DNA from: Rhizophagus irregularis
Taxonomy: Eukaryota; Glomeromycota; Glomeromycetes; Glomerales; Glomeraceae
NCBI RefSeq assembly: GCF_026210795.1
Contig: NC_089431.1
Location: 1,798,001-1,862,000 of the forward strand
Direction: 5' to 3'
DNA: 64,000 nt
The position numbers and the translations under genes are program-made. Position 1 is the stretch's first letter. Each line of letters starts with the position of its first letter. Positions 20,346 to 31,919 of this stretch are shown here, piece after piece. The notes beneath the pieces were generated by a model, which did not search any database, was not told the origin of the DNA, and saw only the letters and a list, made by a program, of their open reading frames with translations.

Positions 20346-20570
20346 TAATTTTTGAGCCAAATTTTGGGCCGAATTTTAGGAATTATTCTGGGCCGAATTT
20401 AGAAATTATTGTGAGCCGAATTTTAGGAATTATTAGGAATTATTATGGCCGAATTTAGGAATTATTGTGGGCCGAATTATTAAGAATTATTATGGCAAAT
20501 TTAGGAATTATTGTAAGCCGAATTTAGGAATTATTGTGGGCCGAATTTTAGGAATTATGATTACAGTAAG
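20346..20570. repeat. 23-25 bp minisatellite (GCCGAATTTAGGAATTATTG)
   Basis: About nine imperfect tandem copies of GGGCCGAATTTTAGGAATTA plus TTGT, with unit-length variants. The repeat is not coding. Confidence 0.85.
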
Positions 20571-20799
20571 TTAAAATTTGGTCAGTAACGATTAACGACA
20601 AGCAAATTTATAAAGTGAAATTATGGATTTTTATTAATTTAATATACAAAATAAAACACTATATTTGATATGAATTATAAATGTAGAAAACTATAAAAAA
20701 ATATAAATATATATATATAATAATTCATAAATAATATACTATCGCTGTATTAGATATAAACTATAAATTAAAACTATAAATGTATAAAGAAAATAAAAT

Positions 20800-21480
20800 C
20801 AAATATTAAAGAAAGTAAAGTAAATTATTGGTATAAGTAAATTATTAATATTAAAAATAAAAAAGTATGAAGTTAGTAAAGAAAGCAAAATTAGAATTAG
20901 TAAGTAGTATGGAAAGTAAATTGTTAGCATTTGTTAGCGTTAGTAATAATAAAAAAAAGAAAGTAAAATAAATTATTGTAAGTAAATTATTAATATTAAA
21001 AATAAAAAAGTATGAAGTTAATAAAGAAAGCAAATTAGTAAGTAGTATGGAAAGTAATTGTTAGCGTTTGTTAGCGTTAGTAATAATAAAAAAAAGTATA
21101 AAGTTAGTGAAAAAAGCAAGTTAGTAATTGAAATGTAAAAAAGTTAGAAAATAAATAAAAGGATAAAAAAATAAATTTTCTTACCGAAAAGAAAGTTTGA
21201 AGAAAAAAAGTTTGAAGAAAAGAAAGTTTGAAGAAAAGAAAGTTTGAAGAAAAAAAGTTTGAAGAAAAAAAAGGTTAAAAAAAATAAACAAATATTTTCT
21301 GCGTAGTGAAAAAAGTAAGTTAGTAATGTAAAAAAGTTAAAAAATAAATTCTGCGTAGTGAAAAAAGTAAGTTAGTAATGTAAAAAAGTTAAAAAATAAA
21401 TAAACGAAAAGAAAAGTTTGAAGAAAAAAGAAAAAAAGTTTGAAGAAATAAAAAAATAAACAAATATTTTCTGCGTTATA
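20800..21480. repeat. Compound tandem repeats
   Basis: A unit of about 130-180 bp containing AAAAAGTATGAAGTTAGTAAAG and TTGTTAGCGTTAGTAATAAT is duplicated (about 20.85-21.1 kb). It is followed by five to six copies of GAAAGTTTGAAGAAAAG (about 21.19-21.27 kb), and then by two copies of a 65-70 bp unit with CTGCGTAGTGAAAAAAGTAA. No coding potential is seen. Confidence 0.7.
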
Positions 21481-21750
21481 TTTATTATTTATTTTGATGA
21501 TCAGATCACGTGGTATAATATAATTTAATTTTAATTGGACGATCAGATCACGTGTATTATATACATAATTTTAATTGGACAATTTCTTTTATTTTCCAAA
21601 CTAACCGGATAAGTAGTGACACAAAATTTTAACTAACGAAAAATGAACTTTTAAACTTTAATTTTGTATTAGTTACAAAATTTCATTACAAAAGCAATAC
21701 GACAACACAAAAATTTACTTTATTTAAAATATATATGCATATTATGTATG
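21481..21750. other. Spacer downstream of the eight-exon gene
   Basis: A/T-rich, with GATCAGATCACGTG-type words duplicated near 21500 and 21542. Nothing else is seen. Confidence 0.4.
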
Positions 21751-23062
21751 TTATCTCTAATTTATGAAATAAAATAAAATATTAGTATTTGTAACTAATT
21801 AATTTCAAATTAAATAACTTACTTTATTATTTTCGTTATAATCTAAAATAAAAATAAAAATTAATTGATTATTATAAAAAATTTTTTGTAATATAAAATG
21901 AAAAAATAAATATTAATTATTACCTTTTCGCGGTTGATTGGAAATCCGCCCAGATTTTTTTCTTTCATTTTTTTTCTTCCCGCTCTTTTCGCTGGCATTT
22001 GTATTGCCAACGTCTGTACTATTATCATTTTTTTTTTTTTCCGCTCTTTCCGCTGACATTTGTATTGGTATTGTCAACGTCTGTATTATTATCATTTTTT
22101 TTCTTTCTGCTCTTTCCGCTGACATTTGTATTGGTATCGTCAACGTCTGTATTATTATCGTTATTATCAGACTTCAAGAAAAGTTTAAAAGAGATATAAC
22201 TGAAGTTAAAAATATGTTTTTAACAAAATGCTTATACTATATATATTATACCTTATCTGATAAATCATCTGCAGTTCCACTACTACTAATGACCACTTTG
22301 TTTTTAATTTTATCTCTAGTGATCACCGATTTATTCTTTTTTAAAATAACTTCCGTTTCCTTCTTCTTTAGTTTTTTTTGGTGGGCACCTTTTATAAAAT
22401 TCAAAAATTAATACGTATTTATTTTTATAAATAAATATAATTCAAAAGATGAAATTATTATTTACGTTTATTGTTCATCGAGCGGCGAAATAATTCTTTG
22501 ATAGCCCAATCTCCTGTTGTTTTGGGAAAATGACTATTATTCCCTTTGAACTGAAAAAAAAATTTTGTTAAATGTATTATAAATGTATTGATTTAAAGTA
22601 TGATTAATTTACAATATACTTACCTTCTCGATAATTTTTAATATTGCTCTCCTCTCCTGCTTTTCCCAGGACGTTTCAACATCGATATACGCTTCAATTA
22701 GGTCACGTATACTTGACTAGTAAAATATATAAAAGTTAAATCCTAAAATGATAATACATGAATTATATCAACAATTACATATTTATATATTACAAACTTT
22801 GTAACCATTAAATTCCTCATTAGTCAGGTTTAAAATTTTTGCAATATTAATGTAAGCACCGGTTGGTTTGGAAATTGATACAGTTTCATCCACCACTTTT
22901 TCTAGAATTCTCTATATTTATAATTAAAACTTAATGTTAAAAAGAGATCAAACTGCAATATAAATGCTAAAATTAACTTACATTTTGTTGAACAGGAAGA
23001 TCTGACGATTTTTTTGATTGATTAAGAACGGTTATTTTATTTAATTTTTTGTTAGTAGCCAT
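21751..23062 (-). CDS. Eight-exon basic protein of unknown function
   Basis: Exons (minus): 23062-22982, 22911-22798, 22716-22624, 22550-22466, 22388-22252, 22171-21924, 21842-21823 and 21756-21751. Each has consensus GT/AG sites and matching phase, which makes the model persuasive. The start is MATNKKLNKITVLNQSKK. Exons 2-4 look folded, with helical stretches around ILEKVVDETVS, LIEAYIDVETSWEK and TGDWAIKELFRRS. Exon 6 encodes three tandem 20-22 residue repeats of the DNNTDVDNTNTNVSGK type joined by KKKN blocks; the tail is lysine/asparagine-rich. The repeat frame is broken by one extra A in the T13 run at 22028-22040: with 12 bases the exon is open and reaches the next splice site in phase. 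I do not recognise the family. A nuclear location is a guess from the basic clusters. Confidence 0.6.
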
Positions 23063-23099
23063 AACAAAAAAATCCAAATGTAATGAAGAGAAATTCAGA

Positions 23100-23544
23100 T
23101 AGAACGAAGAAAACGAAGAAAAAAAGAATGAATTAAATTTCTCTGAATTTATATTAACTTGACGAGGTTTTTTTTTTAAAAAAAAAGGTAGAAACATTAG
23201 CGATTTTTCCTAAAAAGGAAAGATAAACGAATAATTTTTTTTTTAAAAAAAAAGGCAGAAACATCATCGACATTTCTTAAAAAAGAAAAATACAACAATC
23301 AAATTTTTTTTCTAAAAAAAATTGATAGCGATATTGTGTACAAAAAAGGAATATAAAAGGGTTTTTATAACATCTATTTTTAGCTATTTCAACAGTTACG
23401 GTAGAGTTTTTTAAATAAAGAATAATAAAATGAATAAACGATACAAATTATTATAACAAATTATTATAATCGTGCGTGACTTAATAAAAATATGAAGATT
23501 TCACACTAGATTTAGTATTAATATTTTTTGGGAAGTTGTTTCCT

Positions 23545-23576
<32 letters not shown>

Positions 23577-24460
23577 GTAGAAACATTATCGATTTTCTTA
23601 AGATTTTTTAAAAAAAATTGACAATATTTGACAGCAATATTGTATACAAAAAAGGAATACAAAAGTGACAATATTTGACAGTAATATTGTATACAAAAAA
23701 AAAATACAAAAAGGGGTTTTTCATCATAAGACTTCAACCGAAGACCAAAGTTTCTTAAAGCGATCTTTTTTTTTTTAAAAAAAAAGAACAATCTTTTTTT
23801 TAAAAAATGACAGCATTCGAAGTACAAAAAAGGAATACAAAGGAGGTTTTCATATCTATTTTAAAATTACACAGCCATTTTATCATAAGATTTTAACCCC
23901 TATAAAAAATTTTTATCCGAATTTTTCCATTATTTCTCCGTGTCTTTCATGTCTTCCGTAAAAATTCCGTGAAAATGATACATTCACGGATATCGAGATG
24001 AAAATTTCCATGATTTAAAGCTATTATTAATTCTATTAAAATGATACATTCATAAAAAAAAACATGGAAAGATAAAATACGGATCATATTTTTACAGGAA
24101 TGTAATACTTATTTAAAATAATAGTTATTTAATTTGATGAATAATTGTTGACGTAAAAATATATTTTTTTTGACGACAAAAAAATAGTAATAGTATTACT
24201 GTAGATTAAGTGTTAGATCCTCGAACGAGGATAATTTTTTTTAAGATGATTAATCCGTCATTAATCGCAACGAAATAAATGGGTGTGTAATACTGGTGTA
24301 AAGATGTATGTAAAGAGATATGTATAATGCTTTTTTTTAAAAAAAAAAATAGGCAGAAACATTATCAATTGTTCTTAAAAAAAAAAATCTTTTTTTTTAA
24401 TACAATATTCGAAGTACAAAAAAGGAATACAAAAGGAGTTTTCATCTATTTTTAAATTAC
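23100..24460. repeat. Dispersed T-run/A-run palindromic repeat with GTAGAAACATTATCGAT
   Basis: At least four partial copies (near 23170-23345, 23530-23720, 23770-23860 and 24325-24440). A copy comprises a T8/A8 palindrome, GGCAGAAACATTATCG, a second A-run, then AATATTGTATACAAAAAAGG with AATACAAAAGG. Copies are in the same orientation, so the block grew by tandem or segmental duplication. A different small transposon interrupts it at 23898. Confidence 0.65.
23898..24098. mobile_element. MITE, family A-related, diverged copy
   Basis: Begins CCCTATAAAAAATTTTTATC, ends TATTTTTACAGG, and has CCGTAAAAATTCCGTGAAAA and ATTCACGGAT inside. The flanks (AAC/AAT) no longer match perfectly. It is more diverged than the other copies. 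Confidence 0.6.
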
Positions 24461-24672
24461 ACAGCCATCTTAAAACGACAGGAATATTTGTGTACAAATT
24501 ATTCCGAATAAAGATAAATCAAAATTTTTTAGCTTATAAAATCTGAAACATAAATTTTATGCAGTGTGAAAAAAAAAAAGTATTTTAGTTTTTAATTTTT
24601 ATAAATCTTGTATAGTGTAAAAAAAAAGTGTTTATTTTTTATAAATTGTGAAAAAAAAGTATTGGAAAAAAA

Positions 24673-27600
24673 ATGTCGAATAATAAAGTATTATGTATAT
24701 GTTCCAAATGTAAAAAAAAAGGATCAGATAATATTGGTAAATATGTGCATCCTACTACCAAATGGAGACATATTAAAAATGCAAAAAAGAATTATAATTT
24801 TAGCGACAACGATGATGATAGCGACGACGACGATAGCGATAATGATGATAATAATAATAATAATAACGATCATGAGGACGATAATAACGATAACGATAAT
24901 GATGATAATAATAATGACCACGACAAAGACCACGATGACGATAACGATCACGATGACGACCACGATAATGATGGCGATAATGATGATAATAATAACGACT
25001 ACGACGATAATAATCATGATGATAATGATGTAGAATATAAACAGTAAGTATTAAGGAGAATATTTCTGTTATTCGTTAACTAATAATGATTATTAAATGT
25101 TTTATATTATATTTTAATTGTAATGATGATAGGAGGAATGAATTTGATAATAGATCTTCAAGATCTCCTACTCCCGTTCTCATGGTAATTGATGATGATT
25201 GCTATGATGACAATCAAGAACACCATGACAATCGTGACAATTCTGATGAAAAAACAGAATCATCCACTGCAACTGAATCTGAATCTTATGAAAGTTTATA
25301 TGATTCTTTTGATGATAATAATACGTTTGAAGTATTACAAAAAGGACTATATAGTAGCGATAATGAATCATCTGATGACGGTATTAATTTAACAGAAGGT
25401 AATATACGCAATATTTATTTATTTATTTAAAATTATTTATTATTAATGCAAATACATATTATTTGTAGGGTCTAATATTGTAGGGTCTAATATTAATAGT
25501 ATTAATGATGAAGTTGCTAGAGGTTTACGTCTTCTTGAAGTAAAAACTCGACGAAATATTACTGATGCAGCCTTTAAAGAAATTGTTACTGCAGCTAGTG
25601 GTAATTTTACAAGTCAATATACACTAATAAAAACACTTAAAAATATAGTTCCTATTAAACCAATTTGGGTTGATATGTGCATAAATTCATGCTGCGCTTT
25701 TACTGGTAATTTGGAAACATTAAATAAATGTACCTATTGTAAAGCTGAACGTTATCAAGAAGGAGGACGACCAAGAGCACAAGTAGCATATTTTTCAATT
25801 CAGAATCGATTTAAAATTCAATATCAAGATCCAACACGCGCAAAACAATTACGTTATCGTTCTGAATATATTACCAGAGAAGATAATGGTGCTATTGGCG
25901 ATGTATTTGACGGCTCACAATATAAATATCTATCCCAAGAGGGATATTTTCAAGACGATCGTGATATTGCACTTTTAGGTTCTGTTGACGGTTATCAACT
26001 ATTCAAACAAAAATGTGATGATTGTTGGATAGTTTTATTTATTAATGCTAATTTGCCACCCCATCAACGTGTAAAAAAAGAAAATTTACTTATTACTTCA
26101 ATCATCCCGGGTCCTAAAGCTCCAAAAAATTTTAATTCTTTTATGAAACCAATAGTTGAAGAATTATGCTTATTAAATGGTAATTTTAATTACATACATT
26201 ATGATAAAACTTAATGATAAAAAAAAAATATATTAAAAATAATTGTAAATTTGTAAATTTGTAGATGGTGTTGAATGCTATGATGGTGCTACGAATGAGA
26301 ATTTCCTCTTAAAAGTTACGGTACTTTCCTGGTCTGGAGATACTCCCGGATTGTCAAAACTTGCTTGCTTAACTGGACATAATTCATACATGGCATGTCG
26401 TTACTGTGATCTTCGTGGGATATATAATAATCATGTATATTATCCTACAACACCACCACCATCAATTGAAACATATAAAACTTATAATCCATCAGATTTA
26501 CCAAAAAGAACTCATAGAGATTATATGATAAGAATTGAACAAATAACGACAATACCGCCATCAAGAACACGCGATACATTAATTTCTGATTTAGGTAAAT
26601 AATAAATCTATTGCAACATAATTTTTTTTACTATAAAATTAATAATTATTATTTTGAAATAGGTGTTACAGGACGTAGTGTTTTATTAGAAATAGAAACA
26701 ACTCGATTTCCTACATGTTTTCCAATAGATATTATGCATTTGTTTTATGAAAACATCGCATTATATATGTTAAAACATTGGATGGGTTGTTTTTTTAAAG
26801 ATTCTATTCTTAATGATCAGCCATATGTAATTAACAACAAACAATGGACTGAGATTGGGATTGAAATGGAAACCGTAAGAAAATCCATTCCAACTGATTT
26901 TGGTCGACCACCACGAAATATCTTACATCACCATAATGGTTACAAAGCAGAGGAGTGGGCTTCATGGATAACCTTATATTCTTTACCTTTATTAAAAGAT
27001 CGTTTGCCGGCAAATTATCTTAAAGGTTGGTCCTTTTTTGTTAAAGCTGTTCAGCTTTGTCAAAAACGAGTATTATCTTTACATGATCAAGAAGAAATAA
27101 GGAAATTATTATTGCTATTTTATCAACATTATGAACGGTATATATATTACAACATTTATTTTATTTATTGAATTATTGTTCTTTTATTAAAATAATATTA
27201 TTTTTAGTTATTATTATCAGTTTTTGGCTGCCCGACTAAGTGTAATGAAAGTATGCTTTCATTATATTTTACATGTTGCTGATAGTATTCAGGATACTGG
27301 ACCATGTTGGTCAACATGGCAGTTTCCTATGGAACGTACTTGTGGAATGTTACAACCGCTAGCAAAATCACGCCTCCATCCATATAAAAATCTAACAAAC
27401 AATGTATATTTGTTAGAATTATTTAATAATTTGTGTTATTTTAGAAAATTTTATGACCAGATCTTTCCTCCTATATCTGATAAAAAATATAAAGAGCACT
27501 TGGTTTATACAAATGAGAATTATGAAGAAGAATTTCAATGGCCTTCTAAACCATATACTCTTACATTCCAAGAAGTTAAAAAAATAAAAGATCATTTATG

Positions 27601-28203
27601 TGTAATAGATGATCGTGCATCAGAAATGCGATTAAATGTATGTATTATTTTATTTTATGTTATTTTATTTTCAATTTTAAAATTAAATATTGACTAATAT
27701 TTACATTTTTTACATTTTTTAGGATTTTGAAACCAACGGAACAAAATTTGGTCGTTTAATAACTTCCGATGGTCGAGTAATTGGGTCAGAATGGATACGT
27801 AGAAATAAAGACTGGGCACGAATTAATTACACTGTTTTGGTTAGTATTTAATGCAATATAATCATTTATTAATTTTGTAAGTTTTATTTAATAATTTTCA
27901 TTTTAGACCCGTTTAGAAATTGACAAATGGGCTCACTTACCAAGTGCAATCCCAGAATTCGTAACTAAATCATTTTACGCCCAGGTTAATTATTATTTTT
28001 TATACGGGTATATGGATCAGAAAATAATGCTAGCGAACGTAACATGGACAAATGAAGTTAATGAAGATTCATTAGGTACAACTTCCTTTGTAGGTGATGG
28101 TTCTACACAATTTATTGATGTTACTGCAATCAATAGATGTGTAGGTTTTATGAAATTGGGACGTAAAACATATATTATTGATAAGGAATGTATGGAAGAA
28201 TAG
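24673..28203 (+). CDS. TNP2/Plavaka-like transposase (CACTA superfamily), intact
   Basis: Eight exons (24673-25043, 25133-25398, 25469-26179, 26265-26594, 26663-27137, 27208-27637, 27723-27839, 27907-28203) join in phase into 2997 nt, that is 998 residues and a TAG. The N-terminus has a C-x-C-x2-C...H cluster (CICSKCKKK, then TTKWRH), common in this family. A long Asp/Asn/His-rich low-complexity stretch follows, then an acidic Ser/Glu region. The catalytic part has DMCINSCCAFTG with CTYC, LLGSVDGYQLF (first Asp, about residue 386), CWIVLFINANLPPHQRVK, IIPGPKAPKN, a GHNSYMACRYC zinc knuckle, FPIDIMHLFYEN (second Asp, about 582) and EEWASWITLYSLP (Glu, about 657). This order is diagnostic of the family. 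No flanking inverted repeats were found, so it is either a source element with unseen ends or a domesticated copy. Exon 3 has two acceptors 15 nt apart created by a tandem GGTCTAATATTGTAG. Confidence 0.88.
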
Positions 28204-28794
28204 AAATAAACAATTTAATTAAAAATTGTCAAATAATCTGAAATTGTATTACGCGCGATGTGTATGTCGGATTTCTTAAATAAAACTTTCTTAAATAAAA
28301 CTGTAGGGAAAATTCTTATTAGTTCTTTTTGTATTGTAAATTTTATAACGCCCTATATTATACGTAATTTCAATCTAATAAAATTAGAAATAAACGTCTG
28401 CCTTACTTGCCGTTAAAATCTGAATAAGTATTTGCAATAGTTCTCAAATAAGTATAGAATTCTTTACCGATATCTGGACTAATAACAGACGTATTTATTA
28501 TAACAGACTGCATAGACGACGTATTGTAATGTATTATAATAACGTTTATAAATAAAATTGTTTATAGTTAAATATAACAATTAGGCAGGCATTCATTTGG
28601 CCAATTTAGCCTTTATAATAAAAATCGCGTTAATATTATAGCAATGATAATAATATAAAAATTTTTTTTATTAAAATGAATAATATTAATTAATTAATTA
28701 TTAAAACGTTAATATATACTAAGAAATAAGCAATAATTATAATAATATGAAATTAATTAATTAACATCAAGCCTCGCAATTTAATTAACATTAA
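28204..28794. other. Spacer between the convergent transposase and trihelix genes
   Basis: AT-rich, no gene. It contains several TTAATTAATTAATTA runs and a partial repeat of CAGACGTATTTATTATAACAG near 28480. No terminal inverted repeat that could close the transposase element was found here. Confidence 0.4.
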
Positions 28795-29625
28795 TTAATC
28801 ATCGTCGATTTCCCAAATTGCGAGGCTTGCGAGGCTTGATTGAGAACCTCCTTCTTCTTCCTCAAATATTTGAACCACTTCCTGTTCCTGATCCTGCTGC
28901 TGCTGTTGCTGTTGCCTTTGTTGATCCTGCTGTTGCTGTTGCTGTTGCCTTTGTAATTTTTGATCCTGATCCTCCTGATTCTGATCTTGATCCTGCTGCT
29001 GTTGTTGTTGGCTAAGTAATTTTTTTTGATCCTGATCTTGATCCTGATTCTGATCCCGATCCCGATCCCGATACTGCCGATTCTGATCCCGCTGCTGTTG
29101 CTGTTGTTGTGTTTGTGACCGTTGCCGTTGCAATTGTGTTTGTGACCGTTGGAATTGCAATCCTAAAAATATTATTTAGAATTTAATATTATTTAGAATT
29201 TAAAAAAGAAATTAAAACACTTTACAAGATGATTCAAAAGTTAATACTTGGTTTTTTCCAAAACTTATTTCTGAATTCTAAATAATATCTTTCCCCGTTT
29301 CTTATTATTTTTCCCCTCGGATCCTTAATAATAGATAATTCCATACTCTAAAGATTATAAATTAGTAAATTAGCCTACATTTGAAGAGATAATGACAATA
29401 TTGTATAATATTATATTGAATATTTACCCGGCAATCCTTTACAATACCATGGAATTTTTCGCTCGCTTGACGTCCAGTATAAACTGTTTTGAATCTTTGG
29501 TTGATTTTTCCAGCGGTTGAGATCCACCAAGCTCGCTTGCAATTACCACCGCCAAGCGAGTGGTAATGTGCATTACCTTCTTTCCTTTCATCGATGAGCA
29601 TTCTTACTTCGTCGTCGGTCCACAT
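28795..29625 (-). CDS. Trihelix/SANT-like DNA-binding protein with polyQ tail
   Basis: Three exons (29625-29428, 29347-29248, 29162-28795) join in phase to 221 residues and a stop. Exon 1 has the Myb/SANT-like trihelix pattern: MWTDDEVRMLIDER, AWWISTAGKINQRF, YTGRQASEKFHGIVKD. Exon 2 completes it with YYLEFRNKFWKKP, the downstream helix typical of this family. Exon 3 encodes Gln-rich runs with interspersed RD and DQ pairs, ending in an acidic tail (FEEEEGG...WEIDDD). The layout suggests a sequence-specific DNA-binding regulator with a Q-rich activation-type region. Trihelix-like domains also occur in proteins of DNA transposons, and this gene sits tail-to-tail with the transposase, so a transposon-related role is possible but not shown. 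The exact target is unknown. Confidence 0.78.
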
Positions 29626-29897
29626 AATGTTAATTGAAATTGAAATATTTTTTTTTTTTTGAAGAAAAAAAAATTTTGAATTAATTTTTTTTAAAAAAAA
29701 AATGTAAAATGGAAACGAATGAATTTGATTTAATTTTTTTTTTCATAAATTAAATAATACTTACGTTTTAATGATGTAATAAATATCAATAAATTAAAAA
29801 AAGTCTAATAAATAATATTACTTATTAATGATGTAATGAATTACTACGCTGATTGATCAAATTGAATTACTTATGTTTATGTGTAATTCTGCAATTT

Positions 29898-30010
29898 TAC
29901 CCGCGACTCACCCGTGACTCACCCGCAATAATATAATACTTATAATATACTGAACACCGCGACTCACCCGCGACTCACCCGCGACTCACCCGTGACTCAC
30001 CCCGTGACTC
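29898..30010. repeat. GC-rich tandem repeat (ACTCACCCGCG)
   Basis: Units of CGCGACTCACCC or CGTGACTCACCC, two in an upstream pair and five in a block at 29957-30010. They stand out against the AT-rich surroundings by GC content. Confidence 0.8.
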
Positions 30011-30117
30011 ACTCGCAACATTACTAAACACTTTATAACCATCTCTCTATAAAAAAAATTACACAAATTTGAACCTTTTTATCAATTGAAAAAAAGAATT
30101 TAATCACTTATTACTTT

Positions 30118-30240
30118 ATCAACAGCGGCCTCAATTTCGAATGGTATGTGATTACAAAATGATGATCTAATACTCAACAGCGGCCGCCTCAATTCAAATA
30201 TATTCGAATGGTATGTGATAACAAAATGATGAATTTACCT
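30118..30240. repeat. Direct duplication with CAACAGCGGCC
   Basis: CAACAGCGGCCTCAATTTCG with ATGGTATGTGATTACAAAAT is repeated as CAACAGCGGCCGCCTCAATT with ATGGTATGTGATAACAAAAT. The second copy has small insertions. Confidence 0.75.
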
Positions 30241-30831
30241 TAAGTGCTCGCTAGACATTTCAATGATTTTGGTTTAGTTTTTAACAAAATGTAATACTTC
30301 ATAACTAAATGTACAAGCATTTGACCTGACCACTGGTCTACCATTATTTTTTTGCGTCATTGATTTTTTAAATGCGCCATTTATTATTTTTGCGCTACTA
30401 TTTATTTCACAATTGGATTTCTTATATGACCGATATGCAAAATTGCATGTGATATTTTAATAAACGTTTTGCACTATATGTGTATTCTGCAGTTAGCCCA
30501 TTATTTTATTTATATGGTTAAATTTATAATACTAGATTATCAATTATTACGCCAAAATTCTAAAAAATACTATGTACGTATATATATATAATGGAATATT
30601 CCTTAATTTAGAAATTTACCATGATTTTAAAATTTTTTCCGTACAAAAAAAATTTTTTTCCATGATTTTTTACTAAAAAAAAAATTCCCCTAATTCCATG
30701 ATTTTTAATTTTTTTTTACCTCCTTAAAAAAAAAAATAAAATAAAATAAAATGGATTTTATTTCAAGTCTCTCACCTTTCTCGCGTCTCTCACCTTCTTC
30801 GTATCTCTCACCTCGCTTCTAATTCTAAAAA

Positions 30832-30846
30832 ATGAATACCAATAAT

Positions 30847-30919
<73 letters not shown>

Positions 30920-31806
30920 TTCTATTTGCTCATCAAACAACAATGCAGGAGTTTAAAGAAGGAACTAACTCTATTCATAAAACGACGCTTAACGCGCTTA
31001 TTAATAACTTGCAGTAAGTAAAATAATTAATAAAAGAAATAAATAAAGTAAAAAAATAGATAAATAAATAAATAAATAAAAGAAAAATCTTTAATTATAA
31101 TCTTATAATCTTAAAATACATTTTTTGTTTTTTTGACGACTTGTAATAAACAGACCACCAGTATTTGGAAGTGGGAGAACTTCTACGTTTAGTTCGTTCG
31201 GAGTACCTTCGTTTGGAGCACCCTCGTTCGGAGTGCCTTCGTTTGGAGCACCCTCGTTCGGAGTACCTTCGCCTTCGTTTGGAGCACCCTCGTTCGGAGT
31301 ACCCTCGTTCGGAGTACCTTCGTTCGGAGTATCCTCGTTCGGAATTGGTAATAAAATTAATAAAATTTTTTTTTATATATATATATATTTAACTTTAAAA
31401 CAACTTCTATTATATTATTATAGCTGCGGCAAGAGCAGCAACAATAGCAGCAACGACCACAGCAGCAACAACAACACCAACACCAACCGCACCAACAACA
31501 ACAAGTGCACTAATACTAGCTGCACCAACACTACCAACCACATCAACAACCACATCAACAACCGCATCAACAACCGCATCAACAACACCACCAATACCAA
31601 CCGCATTAACAACTACATCAACAACCGCATTAACAACCGCATCAACAACCGCATCAACAACACCACCAATACCAACCGCATTAACAACTACTGCTGCATC
31701 AACCGCAACAACAGCAGCTATTGCAACAACAACAATAGCAGCAGCAACAACAACAACATATCACCAGTCATCAATTCCATCATACTGGCCTTTACAGCAG
31801 CAGCAG

Positions 31807-31853
<47 letters not shown>

Positions 31854-31857
31854 GCGG

Positions 31858-31919
<62 letters not shown>

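Larger units (their letters stand above)
29626..30831. other. Shared upstream region of the trihelix and zinc-knuckle genes
   Basis: The two genes diverge from this 1.2 kb, so both promoters should lie here. It carries a CGACTCACCCG tandem repeat (29898-30010), an approximately 70-bp direct duplication (30118-30240), and TCTCTCACCTTCTTCG repeats immediately before the downstream gene (30768-30818). Confidence 0.5.

Noticed and set aside
24724-25017. 97-codon Ile/Val frame antisense to the Asp/Asn/His region
   Set aside because: It is the complement of GAT/AAT repeats in the transposase exon.
30768-30831. Earlier ATG (about 30751) for the zinc-knuckle gene
   Set aside because: Its frame (MDFISSLSPFSRLS...) meets a TAA before 30832 and comes from a TCTCTCACC repeat.
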